A DNA stretch of 64,000 nt. Source: Phoronis australis. Its lineage: Eukaryota; Phoronida; Phoronidae. The stretch's first letter is position 1. Every line of letters begins with the position of its first letter. The stretch lies in NCBI GenBank assembly GCA_002633005.1, contig NMRA01000052.1:1011484-1075483 (forward strand). The letters run 5' to 3'. Shown here piece after piece: positions 11,151 through 24,400 of this stretch. Both the position numbers and the translations under genes were made by a program. Under the pieces are notes generated by a model. It did no database searches. It was not told the origin of the DNA and saw nothing but the letters and a program-made list of their open reading frames with translations.

Positions 11151-13916
11151 ATGTTAATAGGTAGAAACAAAATATGTAGGTTTTTGTACAAAGTTTGTTT
11201 GGATGTAAACATGTAGGTTTTTTGTACAAGATAGTGGATTTGGAGACAAAAGCGAAGCCTGTTCAACAGAATGCTCGCCCACTTCAAGCGATTGCCTACC
11301 GTGAGAGCTCGGTATTGAATGACAGCATGCGTTCACTTCAATCCCAAAATGGTGTCCACAAATGCAGTTGCTAACATATCAGTGCACGAACTGTCATTTT
11401 GCAATTCAAACTGATGAAGCTTCGGCAAATATGAGAAATCAAACCACACGTGTGACTGTTCCGGAGGTGACAGAAAATGAACAAAGACCCCATTTAATTA
11501 AATTATTTATTTCTGAACCAAATTTACCTTCTGCAATCTTGTGCAAAATGTGATGTAGTTATAGCATGTACTCAAGGTAATAGCCTTCAAACTCCGAAGA
11601 CACGTTGGACGCTATCTTGGATTTCTAAGCTAACAAGCTAATTAAAAGTTGTGCAAGAAGCGAGTGGTCGCGCCCTCTTTGTTGAACATGCTTCGAGAGT
11701 AAGGAATTTCTGGAGTTTCTATTGTACAATTATAATTCTCTGAGCTGTCAAACACCTGAATTGTTTTTCAAGCTCCTTCACTCTTGTCATTTCATTAAAA
11801 AAATTTATAAATTATTTTCACTTGTCTAATTTGGAGATATTGTGTCATACTTGAGTTGTAAAAACAGGTGTCTGATTTTTCTATCTGTATACAGCCCATC
11901 TGTGATGCTGAAAAATGTGTGCTCATTTACAATATCATATTCATGTCCATCTCTTGTAAATACCACAGTGTTCACCGAGGCTGCGTTTTTGTATCATTAA
12001 GCCAAGGAAGATGCATGTTTAGGTTATGGGTGTGTCAGAGTGGATGAATTTTGACAAACTGTAACAAAAAAACTAATGGTTAAAAAAAAACACCCGTTTC
12101 ATTTCTTGGTTATTTTTCCATATTATCCATTGATAAAAGTGCGCAGATTCGCCAGGTTTTTCAAACGTACATCGATCATTGTTCTGTACTAGTGTAATGA
12201 TTTCTGAACTGCTTCCAAATATTGCAGTGGACACCAAGAATATTGGAAGTGGGTCCACTACACCTCAGTATTTGGAAGTGTAGGGCGAACACTGTGTAAT
12301 GTATTAGGAAAAGAACTGATGTTCATAATTGTGTGCTAAAATCGACAATACTGTGATTTAAATTATATGTCAGTCATGTCTGAAGAATGTTGCTTATGAC
12401 ATCATGGTTATGAGTCATGTTTCCATTGAAATAAAAACTTAGCATAGCATAGTAGTGATTTCTCTTAAAAAACATAATTTTTCTCATCAACAGTAACGGA
12501 TGAGGATAGCTGTGCACTGTGCTTTGGCTAGTACAACATTTAACACACACGGAACCAACATAAGAAAAGCGAACATTGCAACAAGAATGAGTCAGCTTGG
12601 AAAAAAATCTGTGTTAGTAATGAAACATGTAAACAATTAGCCTTTTGTAATTGGAGTGTCAAAAAAGGAATGAATATTTTCGCCAATTTATTGTAAATGA
12701 AACAAATACTATGGCAATCTGTGAATGTCTTTATGTACTAGTAAGTGAATATCTTCGAGTCACAGTCATATGCTGAACTTGCAGGCTTGAGGTGACTTCA
12801 CATAAGCTCATGAAATACTGGCTGTGGAAATGAGCACTGTGGGTGCATTTGGATTTTTGCCATAAACCAACCATTCAGGATAATCAGGAAAGGATGCTAA
12901 ACTATATTGTGTTGTTGCTATCCAAAAAGTAGTTACCAACTTTCAACCAAATGGAATGACCAAGAAGTGTTAAAGAAACTGGATAAATAATCTGTGCGTT
13001 CTTTAGAGAAAAGCGAGAACATGCAAAATCAGGTGTTTAGTGGAAGGCCAGTTTTTCGCAACACTTCACAAGAGTAAACTGGCAATATCACAGACACTGA
13101 AGTGATAGGTCAGCGAGGTTAGAATATTGAATTATGGGATTGAATTAATAGGATGGGATACTCCAATAAAATTCAGTTACATTCCACAGGCACGTAATTT
13201 TCGATGTAAGCTCATGTATTGCAGTTTATGAAACAGCCCAAGATGGTATTCCTCTAGATGTCACTTTAGAAGAGTGAATCAAACCATTCAGTGGCAGCCA
13301 TTTTGCTAGTGTTATGTTATTGTGGCCACAGACCTACGTCATATTGCCTGGCTTGCACAATACCAGCTTTAGCAAATGCACCCCAGTTATTCAGACCAGT
13401 GTACAGTCCGACTTGGTTACAAGATAACTACAGCGATATAACTTACAAGTAACGGCTTTCTGTTATATATGCATGTCTACTATGGTTTCAATGAACTCTT
13501 GGTATAACATATGTCAAAGGTCACTTGATGTATGTTGTAAGGAAATCAAACCACACCATATCCAAGTAAAGTTTTTTGGAACAAAAATACGACATGTATA
13601 TGCATGGTTTGTAAAAATTATGCAAAACAAAATAATATCAAGTGTTATTTTGAAACCGTTAAGCAGTTTGAATTTTATGTCTTGAAACAACAAAAGCCTT
13701 AATCTTGTGTGACTTCCTATTTATTTACATCAATGTAAGCTGACAAAGCAGAGCACTTTACTTGCTGACTGAAATCTGCTGCTTTACTGTAAATTCTGCA
13801 AATCTGGCATGCAGAACACTCGAAGGCAGTCTTGATGAATCACATATCTGATATTATTTACACAACAGTGACGATAATACAGCCTTCCGATAGGCTTCAC
13901 AGCTTCTTTTTCTGTG
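11151..13916. other. convergent intergenic region between MRPL19 and RRP8 (3' UTRs)
   Basis: No gene is recognisable. A possible plus-strand poly(A) signal AATAAA is at 12430-12435, rather far from the MRPL19 stop. A minus-strand signal (TTTATT on plus) at 13720-13725 lies about 190 bp past the RRP8 stop and is a good candidate for RRP8. Confidence 0.45.
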
Positions 13917-16900
13917 CTATCTTTTCTTGTACAAGCATGGTAAAAGCGACACCTGTGGAAGACTGGTAGGGTTGCAAGTTTGTCTTTTAACAAACTCGAA
14001 AGAAATGAACATTTTGTTGGAGTTGTCCTGGAAAAGAGAAAGAGGCGTTATTACATCAAAACAGTACCAAATAATTAAAGTTCAAAGATACACACCATAA
14101 ATTAACTTGCAGTGGAGGATGGCAAGAGATAATAAACAGTTGCAATAGTAGATTGCTGGTATCGTTTTGATTTATAGTGCCATCTATGGGGAAGTTTTCA
14201 CTGATTGGTTCATATACATTTAAGCTCTGACCTCCAGTGTAAGCCATATGCTGTTGTTTGTACCCAGCTTGTGACAAACCTATTGGTAAATAGATGTCAC
14301 TTACATACCAATAGGTTTGGCAAAAAGAGCAGCGAGCGCACATTCACCAGTGGGCCAGGATGCTACATGAAAGTGGTCAATCACTTGAACATCAGTGGAA
14401 TTGATTTATGGTAGTGGATCAAGACCAGCCAAACAAATGGTCTCGGCAATATGGGTGCTGTAAATCCGCAACCTCTTAATTAAATTCTGACATTTTGTAA
14501 AAATAAACTCAGTTAAAGCAATCTCGTAAAATACTATTGATGTTGGTATCATATTGAGGGCATAAAGACCATCTGATGAGTTGACGGCAGGAAATTTGAT
14601 AGCACTGTAATTCTGTTCATGACCTCACTAAATTAGTTCTATTTTCATTATTTTGATTATTTTTGGTGACTATCGCAGCACAATGAGTGTAACACGCTAA
14701 GTAGAAAATAAAAGCATTCCTATTACTTTTGTGTTTTAACTAAATATTCCACATGGACTTCAAGCTTGGGATGACACAAGACACTAACCAGTGGACTTAG
14801 TGTGATCAATGAGCTATACCTGGTATAGCTCATTGGTGTGATCATGTGCCTGGCTGGTGATTTCTCACACAGACTTGCATGATCTTGCTTTTTCGACACC
14901 GTCTTGAGTCCACAAAACGCAATCCTGGGGCCGTTCTAAGAAAACTGACAGATCTTTAATTTCAGTCAATTTTTGGATAAAACTTAAATTTGTCTGAAGT
15001 CTGTTTCAAAAAAGAGATCTGAAGTTTGACTTTAATTTTAAACTTAAATTTTGTCTTAATTTTGACTAACTTACCGGATATGGAAGTTTCAAAGTTTGGA
15101 AGTTGAGCAAAATCTTAGACTTAAGTCAAAAATATCAGTCTCTTGGAACAGATCCCAGCACCAAATAAGTTGTAAAAGTTGTAATTGCAGCCTTTTGCAT
15201 GTTGATATAGACGTTGCAATAAGTTACTACAGTAACAGTTGATTTACATATTCTATTATACAATGGCACCGAGAACCCGCACAAAAGGTTGTGACTGTGA
15301 CTCTAACAACATTCTGTGCACCAGGCTTTAGAGTGTATAAGGCGACTCTTTATGTGGATTTAAATGAACTTTTCTGCACAGTATGATCTACATAATGTAT
15401 CTACCACAACAGCATTACATGACTGCTAGCCATCCTTACCTGATGCTTGAGGGTGAATCCTAAACATTCTAAAAGTTTGACAAACAGGCGGGTGTCTTCA
15501 AATCGGCTAGAGACTTCTACTATCTTTAACAGGCCTCTGAAATGTGATGATAAAACTACTTGACTTTATTCCAAGATAGTCTCTTCGAATTTCCATGTTT
15601 TACACTTCCTTCAAAAAGTGAGAAATTGCAGTTTAAAACCAACACAAACTCACAAGGCATAGCCCAAGCGCTATCCAATTATTTAATGATTCACTTTCAC
15701 ATGGGAAATGATTCATCATCACGAAACCATCCCAAGGTAATGAATGCCAGCATTACAGAGTGAAGCCTTACTTTGGTTTCAATACACGCGCAGCTTCACG
15801 TACAAAGTCCACCCAGTTGTTTCCCATCAATGCCAGACAAATGACAGCAATATCTACACTATTGTTTCCCAAAGGCACCTGGAAAAAATATTCAGTCTCA
15901 CAACAACAAGGAACAGTGCAGCACCAGAGCAAGACATAAATAATCTGACAATATTACGCCAAAAAATCTTTCAATCTCACAACAACATGGAACAGTGCGC
16001 CACCAAAGCAAGGCATAAATAATCTGATGTAATTACGCCCGTTGAGATTTGTGAGTCACCATGCATCAACAGATATCAAAAGAATCCCAAACTAGAGAAA
16101 ACAGAAAATGTCAGAAAACCTTACTTCGCATGAAATAGACATTTGAGCAAAAAGTTATGACATTCAAAGAGAACGTTTAATCACATAGCATAAAAATAGT
16201 TTTTAGTCAAATCACTTGGGATACTAGTGAGTAGAATAATACACATTTGTGCCTGTATTACCTTTTGTAGCCAATTAAATATTTTGAACAAAAATTCCAA
16301 AAAATTTTAACTAAACTTTTTTGCATTAAGACGTATGGCCTGCTGCTATAGTCACTCATTTGATGGTGAATTTCACTAGTTTTCCAAACACAGCAAGCTC
16401 CATTATCACTCATTCAAGAAGTCGCTTATATATTTTTGTCAGGACTTAAATTTAGCACCGGTATGAATTATGGGAAATAAACAAACCTTTGATATGTCGC
16501 AGACAGTTACGTGTTTATTGACAGCAACCAGGTCAAATGAGTAGACTGTATTAGGCACTGAGCGAGCTAGCTTCGCATCACCGCAACCAAAATCAGCTAC
16601 GACCAAAGATGGCGACCTGAAAAAAAACAATGAATAATCAACAATTAATTTTTGGGTGATCAATTCAGCCATACAACCAAAAATGAAAATAATATCTAAA
16701 TTAGCTTGATGAGATTTAAATATTAAAAAAAAACAATAAAATATTTTACTTTTATCACTTCAAAACAAACTAATTTGGTGGATTTCATGTTCCAGAAATT
16801 TTCATCTACTAGCAGTGATGCAGTCATTTTTCAAATGCATTGTGGGACAGTTGTTGGCTCATAAACATCTGGCAACATCCCGAAAAACTTAGTGACGTGA

Positions 16901-19441
16901 AAACAACGCAACGGAAAACAACATTAGAGGACTGCAATATGTTTTTTGTACGTGTGCGACTAAGCAATCACCGTAAAAAAATAGCAGAAGTGGAAATGAG
17001 CAATGCTAACTGAAAGAGATTTGCAGAAGATGACTTACTATACATCTTGTGAAAAAGCCTTAAAGTTTTAATTGAATGGATTTTTGTTTTTCTGGACAAA
17101 TAACACAATCCAAAAAGTCCCAGAAATGATTTAACATCATAAAAAACATGAACTAAACACTCAAATGCAAGTATGTCAATAGATACGAGAAGCTTATTTG
17201 CACCGCATTGCATCACTGCGAAAAAACAGCAAACAAACAACAGCCGATAACAGAAGTTTTGAACAGTCGCCGATACCAGCGGTAAAAATATGTATCTACC
17301 ATGGAACTTTGTCTGTCTTTTATGTGAGACAAAACTGAAGAGTTATCTATGGTTTACCTTGACTTGATATCACTGATTATCTGATCTACGGGATTGACAG
17401 GCCAAGAAGCCACTTGAGACTGAAACCCAGCATGGTAGACATCGAATGCCTGAGGATCTTCACGGAACAAGTTCACAGCCTGTTGACTACTAGATGTATA
17501 CAACTGTTCATTCAGGTAACGAAATCTTGCAGCTTCTAATTTACTTTTCATCTTGTCTCGCGTGGATAAATTCAAACCTCCATGTTTTGCTCTAGACGGC
17601 GAAATATGATCAGTGTGCTTTTCCGACTTCAACTTTGGTACACCTACTTCAACTTCTGATGCGTCGTTTGGTTGATAACTCGCCTTTAACTTTAATGCTG
17701 CAGTCAATTTGACAGGAGCAAATGGCATTTTCTTTTGAGTTCCATTACCATTGGCACTTTTCATGTTTACGTCATTACCACTGCTGCTTTTCAAACCACT
17801 CGCTGCAAACGCCTCGGTTGTTTGTTTTTGTCTTACCAGTCCAACATCACAGTTTGTCTGATTTTCAGATTTTGCAGAGTTCAACAATTCAACAGAACCC
17901 TGATCCAAAGCCTTTCTCTTCTTCTTTATTTTCTTTTTCTTAAGCTTTACCATGTCTTTTGCACACTCTTCATCTACATCCACGAGGAAACTGGTGCATT
18001 GTAATTTGCTATTGTTACCGTCTTTCACAGCTCCAATACTTTCCGGCTTTTTTCTGGGTATCTTCTTCAACTTTTTTTTCATGTGAACAGTATCACTATT
18101 CATCAGCTGCCTACATGTTGTTTGTGATGAGTTATCTTTGCAGAGTTTCCTAGTTTTTGGAAGAACATGATCATCCTTAGTATTCCCAACTTTCCTTTTC
18201 TTAAGTTTCCCTTTGTGTTCAACTTTATCCTTCGACTGGGTGTTATTGACCGCAATTGCTCCAGCCCTTCTTTTTGGTGTCTGTTGATGAAACAACAATT
18301 TCCAGAATGAAAAGGTCAATTATTCAAACCCTTTTTTATAAGTGTGGATCACGTTATTGCCAAGAAATGCATTTCTTCACTGTATTAATTAAATTCTGAC
18401 AAGTCTGTTCATTCACTTCATTAATGTTACTATTTTATCTGCCCACCTGTCATTTTGATTGACAGTGTGGCAGGCCATCTGTGACATTTACCAAATTACC
18501 CTAAAAAATTTAGACTTCATCACAGACCAACATATAGTCAAACTTCTGTTAGACCAAAATATGACACAATTTTTAACAAAATAAATGCAACTTTGTTTCA
18601 CTCTTCCTAACCTTTGCATTGCAGTGTACTGCTCCCATTAAACAACATAGAGTGATTCAGAAATTCTGGAAAATTTTAACAATGTATTGAGTTCTTAAAA
18701 TTGACACTATTTTAAAGGTTTTTATCAAAGCCCCATGCAAGTCGCCAGTTTTGAAACCATTATTTTGGTTCATGTTTAAAGATGTATTTGCATGCTCCTA
18801 ACTATGCTAATGTATAGCTGGAAATAAACGACAATGCTGTTTTAACATAATCCATGCTAAACAAAGTGCAGTTGTATTCACTGAAAAATTGTAAATGTGA
18901 AAACAAAAACAATCTGCAAATAGGTGACCTTTGCATTAATGGCATACCTCATGGGCTCACATATTCTGCATCATGCAGTGTTATTCTCCAGCACCACGTC
19001 ACGATACTTGCTGGACATGGTTCAGTGATATGTGGCGGATTGTTTTTGCCACAAAACTTATTCTTAAAAACATTTGGCATGTTTCAACCTACTATATATT
19101 TGCATCATTGCTATATGTTGTGATTCTAACTAATTTGGCCAAAGAATCACAAAAATAAGGACTTAGCATGCAAGTTCCACTTTAAGGGTGGAACCATTTG
19201 TTTCTGTTGTAAACCATGGATTGAATACAGTCTGTTGATCCACCAGGAAGATCATCACCGTGAAGTTGATTCATTTGTTTTAAGATAGCAAATTTTATAA
19301 TTTGACTTAATTAACACTGCTTGGGACTTCTAATACAGTTACCTTCTGGTTGAAGTTGTGACCTTTCACATTTCCAAACAGACGATTGTTGAGATCACTT
19401 GTGACAGCATCCTCTATCCACGTCTGGTCAACACTGAACAT
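13917..19441 (-). CDS. RRP8: ribosomal RNA-processing protein 8 (nucleolar SAM-dependent m1A methyltransferase), six exons
   Basis: RRP8/nucleomethylin methylates N1 of an adenine in large-subunit rRNA and also acts in rDNA silencing in mammals. Exons in coding order are 19441-19343, 18280-17358, 16616-16487, 15878-15772, 15536-15440 and 14027-13917 (TAG). All junctions agree in phase and give 1467 nt, 488 aa. The N-terminal half is a long Lys/Ser-rich nucleolar-type region with several basic KKKxKKK runs. The methyltransferase starts at [17 protein letters not shown] motif I is [10 protein letters not shown] (D349-D354), followed by FDLVAVN and VTVCDISK. The [17 protein letters not shown] block, [16 protein letters not shown] and the C-terminal LLPCLYKKR complete the family. 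The donor of exon 3 (AAG|GTTTGT) is non-optimal. It is divergent from ILK. Confidence 0.95.
14801..14843. repeat. short palindrome
   Basis: AATGAGCTATACC (14808-14820) is followed, after one base, by its perfect reverse complement (14822-14834). The symmetry extends imperfectly into flanking TGATCA copies. It lies in RRP8 intron 5. Confidence 0.75.
14925..15158. mobile_element. MITE-like element, 234 bp
   Basis: It begins CTGGGGCCGTTCTAAGAAAA and ends with TCTTGGAACAGATCCCAG, imperfect inverted repeats of each other over about 24 bp. The interior is made of TTAAATTTTGTC / GACTTAAGTCAAAA-type inverted stretches and could fold as a whole. No clear target-site duplication was found. It is in RRP8 intron 5. 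Confidence 0.7.
15886..16038. repeat. two-copy tandem repeat, unit about 77 bp
   Basis: The unit starting AATATTCAGTCTCACAACAA and ending AATCTGACAATATTACGCC is repeated at once, with a few substitutions, ending AATCTGATGTAATTACGCC. It is in RRP8 intron 3, just upstream (on the minus strand) of exon 4. Confidence 0.8.
16617..17357 (-). other. RRP8 intron 2, no other feature
   Basis: The stretch is AT-rich. No exon, repeat or RNA gene is recognised on either strand. Confidence 0.5.
18281..19342 (-). other. RRP8 intron 1, no other feature
   Basis: Open frames on the plus strand (18854-19158) have no protein-like composition. No repeat structure was seen. Confidence 0.5.
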
Positions 19442-19477
19442 GATGAGTCATCAAAACCTAAAAAGTTAAAAACCCTT

Positions 19478-19563
19478 TAACACGGGCAGCGCACCATAGG
19501 GACTGGGGGGGCTATAGCCCCACTTTTTCCAGTGCTGCGCCGCCCATGTTCAAGGGGCGTGAA
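19478..19563. repeat. GC-rich imperfect hairpin
   Basis: ACACGGGCAGCGCACCA at the left pairs with the GTGCTGCGCCGCCCATGTT side at the right, with GGGGGGGCTATAGCCCC in the loop part, itself a palindrome. It is probably the tip of a small inverted-repeat element near the RRP8 start. Confidence 0.55.
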
Positions 19564-19915
19564 TGTGAAAAACCGTCTTCATTTTTTGACAGACTCCAAA
19601 CAAATATCGTGTACGCACTCACTTAGACTCAAGCACCATTTCACAGGTGCAACTAAAAAACACTACTGACACTTGCGTGGATATTTTCTCCCACGTTATG
19701 CGTACATCCTAGATCCACTGAGATGTCGTGCTTTTTCATTTCGAAATTTTGACAAGTATATGGCTGGTCAAATGTATCAGCTTCATTGAAGACTGTGGGC
19801 ATGACAATACATTGACAAGCACTTGGTATACTGTATCCCACAAAACCCATGCTCAATGAAGCGCTTGCACGGCTTGCAGTGTTGTACGTGGGTCGTGGCT
19901 GGGTGGTGACCAGAA

Positions 19916-20572
19916 CTGGGCCCGGTCTCCAATCTCCGTACTCAGACTCATACTCATACTCGAGATTTCATACTCAAAATCGTGCTCACTGGAGTCGTAC
20001 TCAAAAAAGCGTATCTAATGTCGTATTTCGAGTAGACTCCAAACGTACTCAAATCTGACACTCATACTCGAGTTGCTATGGAACTCTTTATNNNNNNNNN
20101 NNNNNNNNNNNNNNNNNNNNNNNNNNNNNNNNNNNNNNNNNNNNNNNNNNNNNNNNNNNNNNNNNNNNNNNNNNNNNNNNNNNNNNNNNNNNNNNNNNNN
20201 NNNNNNNNNNNNNNNNNNNNNNNNNNNNNNNNNNNNNNNNNNNNNNNNNNNNNNNNNNNNNNNNNNNNNNNNNNNNNNNNNNNNNNNNNNNNNNNNNNNN
20301 NNNNNNNNNNNNNNNNNNNNNNNNNNNNNNNNNNNNNNNNNNNNNNNNNNNNNNNNNNNNNAATTTTTACTCAAAATCGTACTCGAAATATAGATGAGAT
20401 ACACTTCAGTTCGAGTACACTCGAAAACTGAGTACGTGCTCGAAATTTCGAGTACAGATTTTTCGAGTATGACATTGAATACACCAAAGCTGAGTCTGTA
20501 CTCGAGTTGAGTATGAAGTGTGAGTTTGAGCATGATTCGAGTCTGAGTACGGAGATTGGAGACCGGGCCCAG
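19916..20572. mobile_element. large palindromic element spanning an assembly gap
   Basis: The outer 34 bp at both ends are perfect inverted repeats, beginning CTGGGCCCGGTCTCCAATCT. Inward, both arms are built from degenerate TACTCGAGT / CTCATACTCGAG units. The centre is 270 N. It lies between the divergent RRP8 and ILK genes. Open frames crossing the gap are meaningless. Confidence 0.8.
20092..20361. other. assembly gap (270 N)
   Basis: This is an unbroken run of N in the middle of the palindrome. The true length is unknown, and the palindrome itself may have caused the gap. Confidence 1.
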
Positions 20573-21422
20573 GTTACATTGCCTTAAGACTAAGAGAAAA
20601 TAATGGGCCTGGGGAGGTGGACAAAAGTCTTAGGGTGTTTGTACAGTAGGCTAGTAGACGTTAAACACCTAACAATGTCAACTTGTCAAATCAAATAATT
20701 TTCCAATTGCCAATGTAACTTGTCTTGCTGGTTTGTTGTATGCCAGAAGGTCAAGGTCAGGGTTGGACACTTGTGCAGTTGATTGAAGTTGAATTTGAAC
20801 AGTTTAAAAGCAACTCGACCAGTCTCAAGGTCAAATCACAGGTTTTTAGTGACTCGTATGATCACTGACCGTTCTTTCAGACACGGGGTTACATGTTCAG
20901 CATTACGAAACCTTTTGGCCAGCTGTGTTGCTACTGAGTTTCTTACCTGGGCGCAGACATTTTAACAAGGAGTTATGGGAAAATGCGCAAATGTGAATGC
21001 GCGTTGGCTCGTCGGAAGTGGAAGAGGGCTTGGCGGAGTTTGTAAACTTTGCGACAGGTTTCTGCCTTTTTGCGATTGCATTCTTCGGAATTTCTTACTC
21101 TATTGGCCCATTACTTTCGTTAGCACTGCCCCTCACTTTTGATGTTTGAAGACTGAAGGAAACCGCTACCGAAACTGCTTATTTTCTGGCCAGTTGGATA
21201 GAAATACTAATCTATAACTTCGGTCGGATCTCTCTGGCTCTGGTGCCTTTGCTTTGACTTGGTTGAGGTTAGGCAATTGTCTCCCGGTCGGAATCTTAAC
21301 GAGTGGTTGCCTTCAAAACCATTTAATTAAAATGCGTTTTGAATGAAGACTTCATTGTAGAAAAAGCCTACCTGTTTTATTGAGCTTGGAGTTTTGTGCG
21401 CTTAATTCATAAAACCTGGACT
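20573..21422. promoter_or_regulatory. upstream region of ILK
   Basis: The last 850 bp before the ILK start codon contain no gene. They presumably hold the ILK promoter and 5' UTR; no TATA box or other precise element can be pointed to. Confidence 0.35.
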
Positions 21423-24400
21423 ATGGATGACATTTTCACTCAAGTGAGGGAGGGCAATGCCTTCAATGTTCGAATGTGGCTTGATAATACAGAAAATGAT
21501 TTAAATCAGGGGTAAGTTTTATATCTTGAGTCATTTTATGTGACAGGGATAGCTTGATACTGTGTGTTTACTTTTCAACTGACTGCACAACCATCGGTTC
21601 AGGTCTCTGGTTGCATTTGGTCAGTTCAGTAAGAGTCGCGTACATATACAGTACCGTCTTTTACAGTGTAAGAGAATGTGAAATTGTTGATCGCGGTGCA
21701 GTCACCAGGTGGCTAGACCATCTTGTCCATGAGTCAGCTCTCCTAGAATTTCCAAACTGTGGAAATCAACAATGTTTCGTGGGCTCCCTAAAAATGGTTT
21801 GGCAGGGGGCCGAAAATGAAGCAAAGTTACCAAAAGCAGAAATAGTCATTTGGCATTGCTTTTGATGTCCGATACTACAAGACAATGCCGTGTTTTTTGT
21901 ATGAAAATAGTGCACCTGTGGGGATAATCTGACTGAATCTAAGTAAGATAATATGCCAGTTTTGGCGTATAAAGAAAATGTATCGCTTTGTGTTCATCTA
22001 GAAATTGACGCTGGGGGGATTTTTTACGGAAAGAGTTTCATAGGCTTAATATGTTTTTGAACATTTGTGTTATTGCAAACAGGCATTTTAAAGCATTTCC
22101 CTGAAGTTTCGCGTCTTTTAAAGGCAAACTTTCAAATGTGGAAACCAAATAATTAATGTTTGTCATGCTTTCTGTTGGGTCTACTTGGTCAGAACTTGTG
22201 ACATCACATCCTGTAAAGAGAAACTTCGTTCGGTAGATTCGAAATGATGCTAAACAACACCCCTACTCAGACATTTACTTTCATAATCTTGCCAAGATGT
22301 TCGATAAATATTGACTTTCTAAAAATCTTGCCAACATTTTCCGAAATCTTCAAGAACGTGATTTTCATGGAATTGAACGTTCCCGTGAACTCTCTGTTCT
22401 GAACAAGAAATGCTGCTTTTTATGTGGGGGCAAAAGGCTGAGAGTTGGACTTCAATCTCTGTGCACTGACGTGACTGGCATGCACATACATTGTCAATCG
22501 TAGATGTCCTGGCAGCAAAGAGGAAGAGCTAGTGTTTAAAAACCTAGTCAAGAATTTTGAAATCTTGGCAAGCCTCTTTGAAAATGTTTACAAGATTTTT
22601 TGAAATGTTTGCAAGATTTTTCTAGAAATCTTGGCAAGGTTGTCTGGAAATGTGTATTACGTTGTAAGATATGTTGGTAAGATTTTTAGAAAAATTTTGC
22701 AAAATTTTTATTTTATCTCTGTTAAATTTTTAAAATTTCTTTGACTATTTTTAAGGTGTTAAAAAATCCTGACAACATTTCAAAAGTATTGACAAGACTA
22801 ATTACCATGTTCTTGAAGTGAAAATTTGGTCCTGAATTTGTGCCACCTTGGCATTACATGCTTTTGGATGCCATGACGAAGATCCATATTCTCAACGAAT
22901 AATTCCAAATTCTGCGAATGCTTTTAATCGCAAATAGAATTTTGTGATAAAATTTCGAAAACATTGTCGTGACTCATTTTGAGGCAAGGGTGTTGCCGAT
23001 AAAAATGTTAATTTGTTTACTTAGCTTGCAGTTATATTAAGTGCTATTTTGGTAATACGACTATTACGTACCTTGGGATATTCCATTTCACTAAACGTAT
23101 ATCAAATATTTTGATTTGATTGTGCTGTGGTCACAAAAATCAGTCATGAAATAAGGCATGTGAACACTTCTCGTTTTCTGTAGTTGTACTTAATTGCTTG
23201 AACTCAATGGAGCTCACAGGCAGGTGTTATTTTTGGCGGCCACTTCATTCTTATTTTAGGACATTGTTTGATTCATAAGAAAAATTATCGTTCAGTTAGG
23301 GTGTTTTGACATTATCACCGTGATCACTACCAATCTGTGATATTTTATTGAAGACAAAAAATCTGGTTTGGGACAAAATCCAAAATTTGGGATGGCAAAA
23401 TTCAAGCCCAAAGTGAATGCTCTTGTTATTGATTTTGAAGATTGGGGCTTGGGTGATGTGGACACTGAAAATAAACTTGGCAATTCATAGAATCATTGAA
23501 AATAGCCACTGAAGGATTTCAATATTTCCCTGTTGCTTGTAACAGCTAGTTGAATATTGGTTGTTGATTTGTTGATTGTAATTATTGAATTCGTGCTGGC
23601 CAATATTTCCTATTTCTAAAATTTGGAATATTCTCATACTTCTCATTCTCTCAAAGTAGAAATAATTTTTTGTCCAAATTGATCTTTCTTTAATTTTAAA
23701 AGACTTCTAACATTTTTGTGAATGTCCCAATTTCTCAAAAAGCTGTAGTACAGAACTTAAAACTGACAAAACATACATGTGTCAGGTGTATTTAAAATTT
23801 AAAATATCTAAAATTGAAATTCCATCTGTCCACTGTATTGTGTACTTACAGTAAATTTTACCATAGAAGCCGACATAATCTTTTAAAAATTACGTGGCTG
23901 TTTTAAAATTTCTGAATATTTGGCCCAAAATTTTGCCTGGTGTCTGATTGTGGTGTGTGTTCACAACAGGATAATGAGTGACATGCCATATGTTGTTGTT
24001 ATCTTGTCATATATGGGCATTGTAGCCTTGAGGTCATGCCACAGTAAGCTCAGATTGCCAAATGGATTTGGTGTGTATGGCCAACAGAATCTAGGTCATG
24101 TGTAATGAATAGTGCTGCAGCTGAGTGTGTAAAATCTTGCCAATTTCTGCCAAAACAGTTACCAGTATTGACCTTTTTCATTTACAATTCAAACGCTTCG
24201 AACATTGTGAACTCCCAAAATTTCTCAAAACATTGTGTGGTGGTAACTATGATACAGGAGTTTGAAATGATAAATTGTTTATTTTGTGCTACATATCGTA
24301 TGTGAAAAATTTTTCATTCGATACTATATTCGTCATTTTCCATACAACGATAGTAGAGCTTGAGAAAGGTTTTTGGCACCAAATGAGATCTTCTTTTCTT

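Noticed and set aside
20015-20533. Open frames across the N run
   Set aside because: They exist only because N is read as open; the flanks are palindromic repeat.
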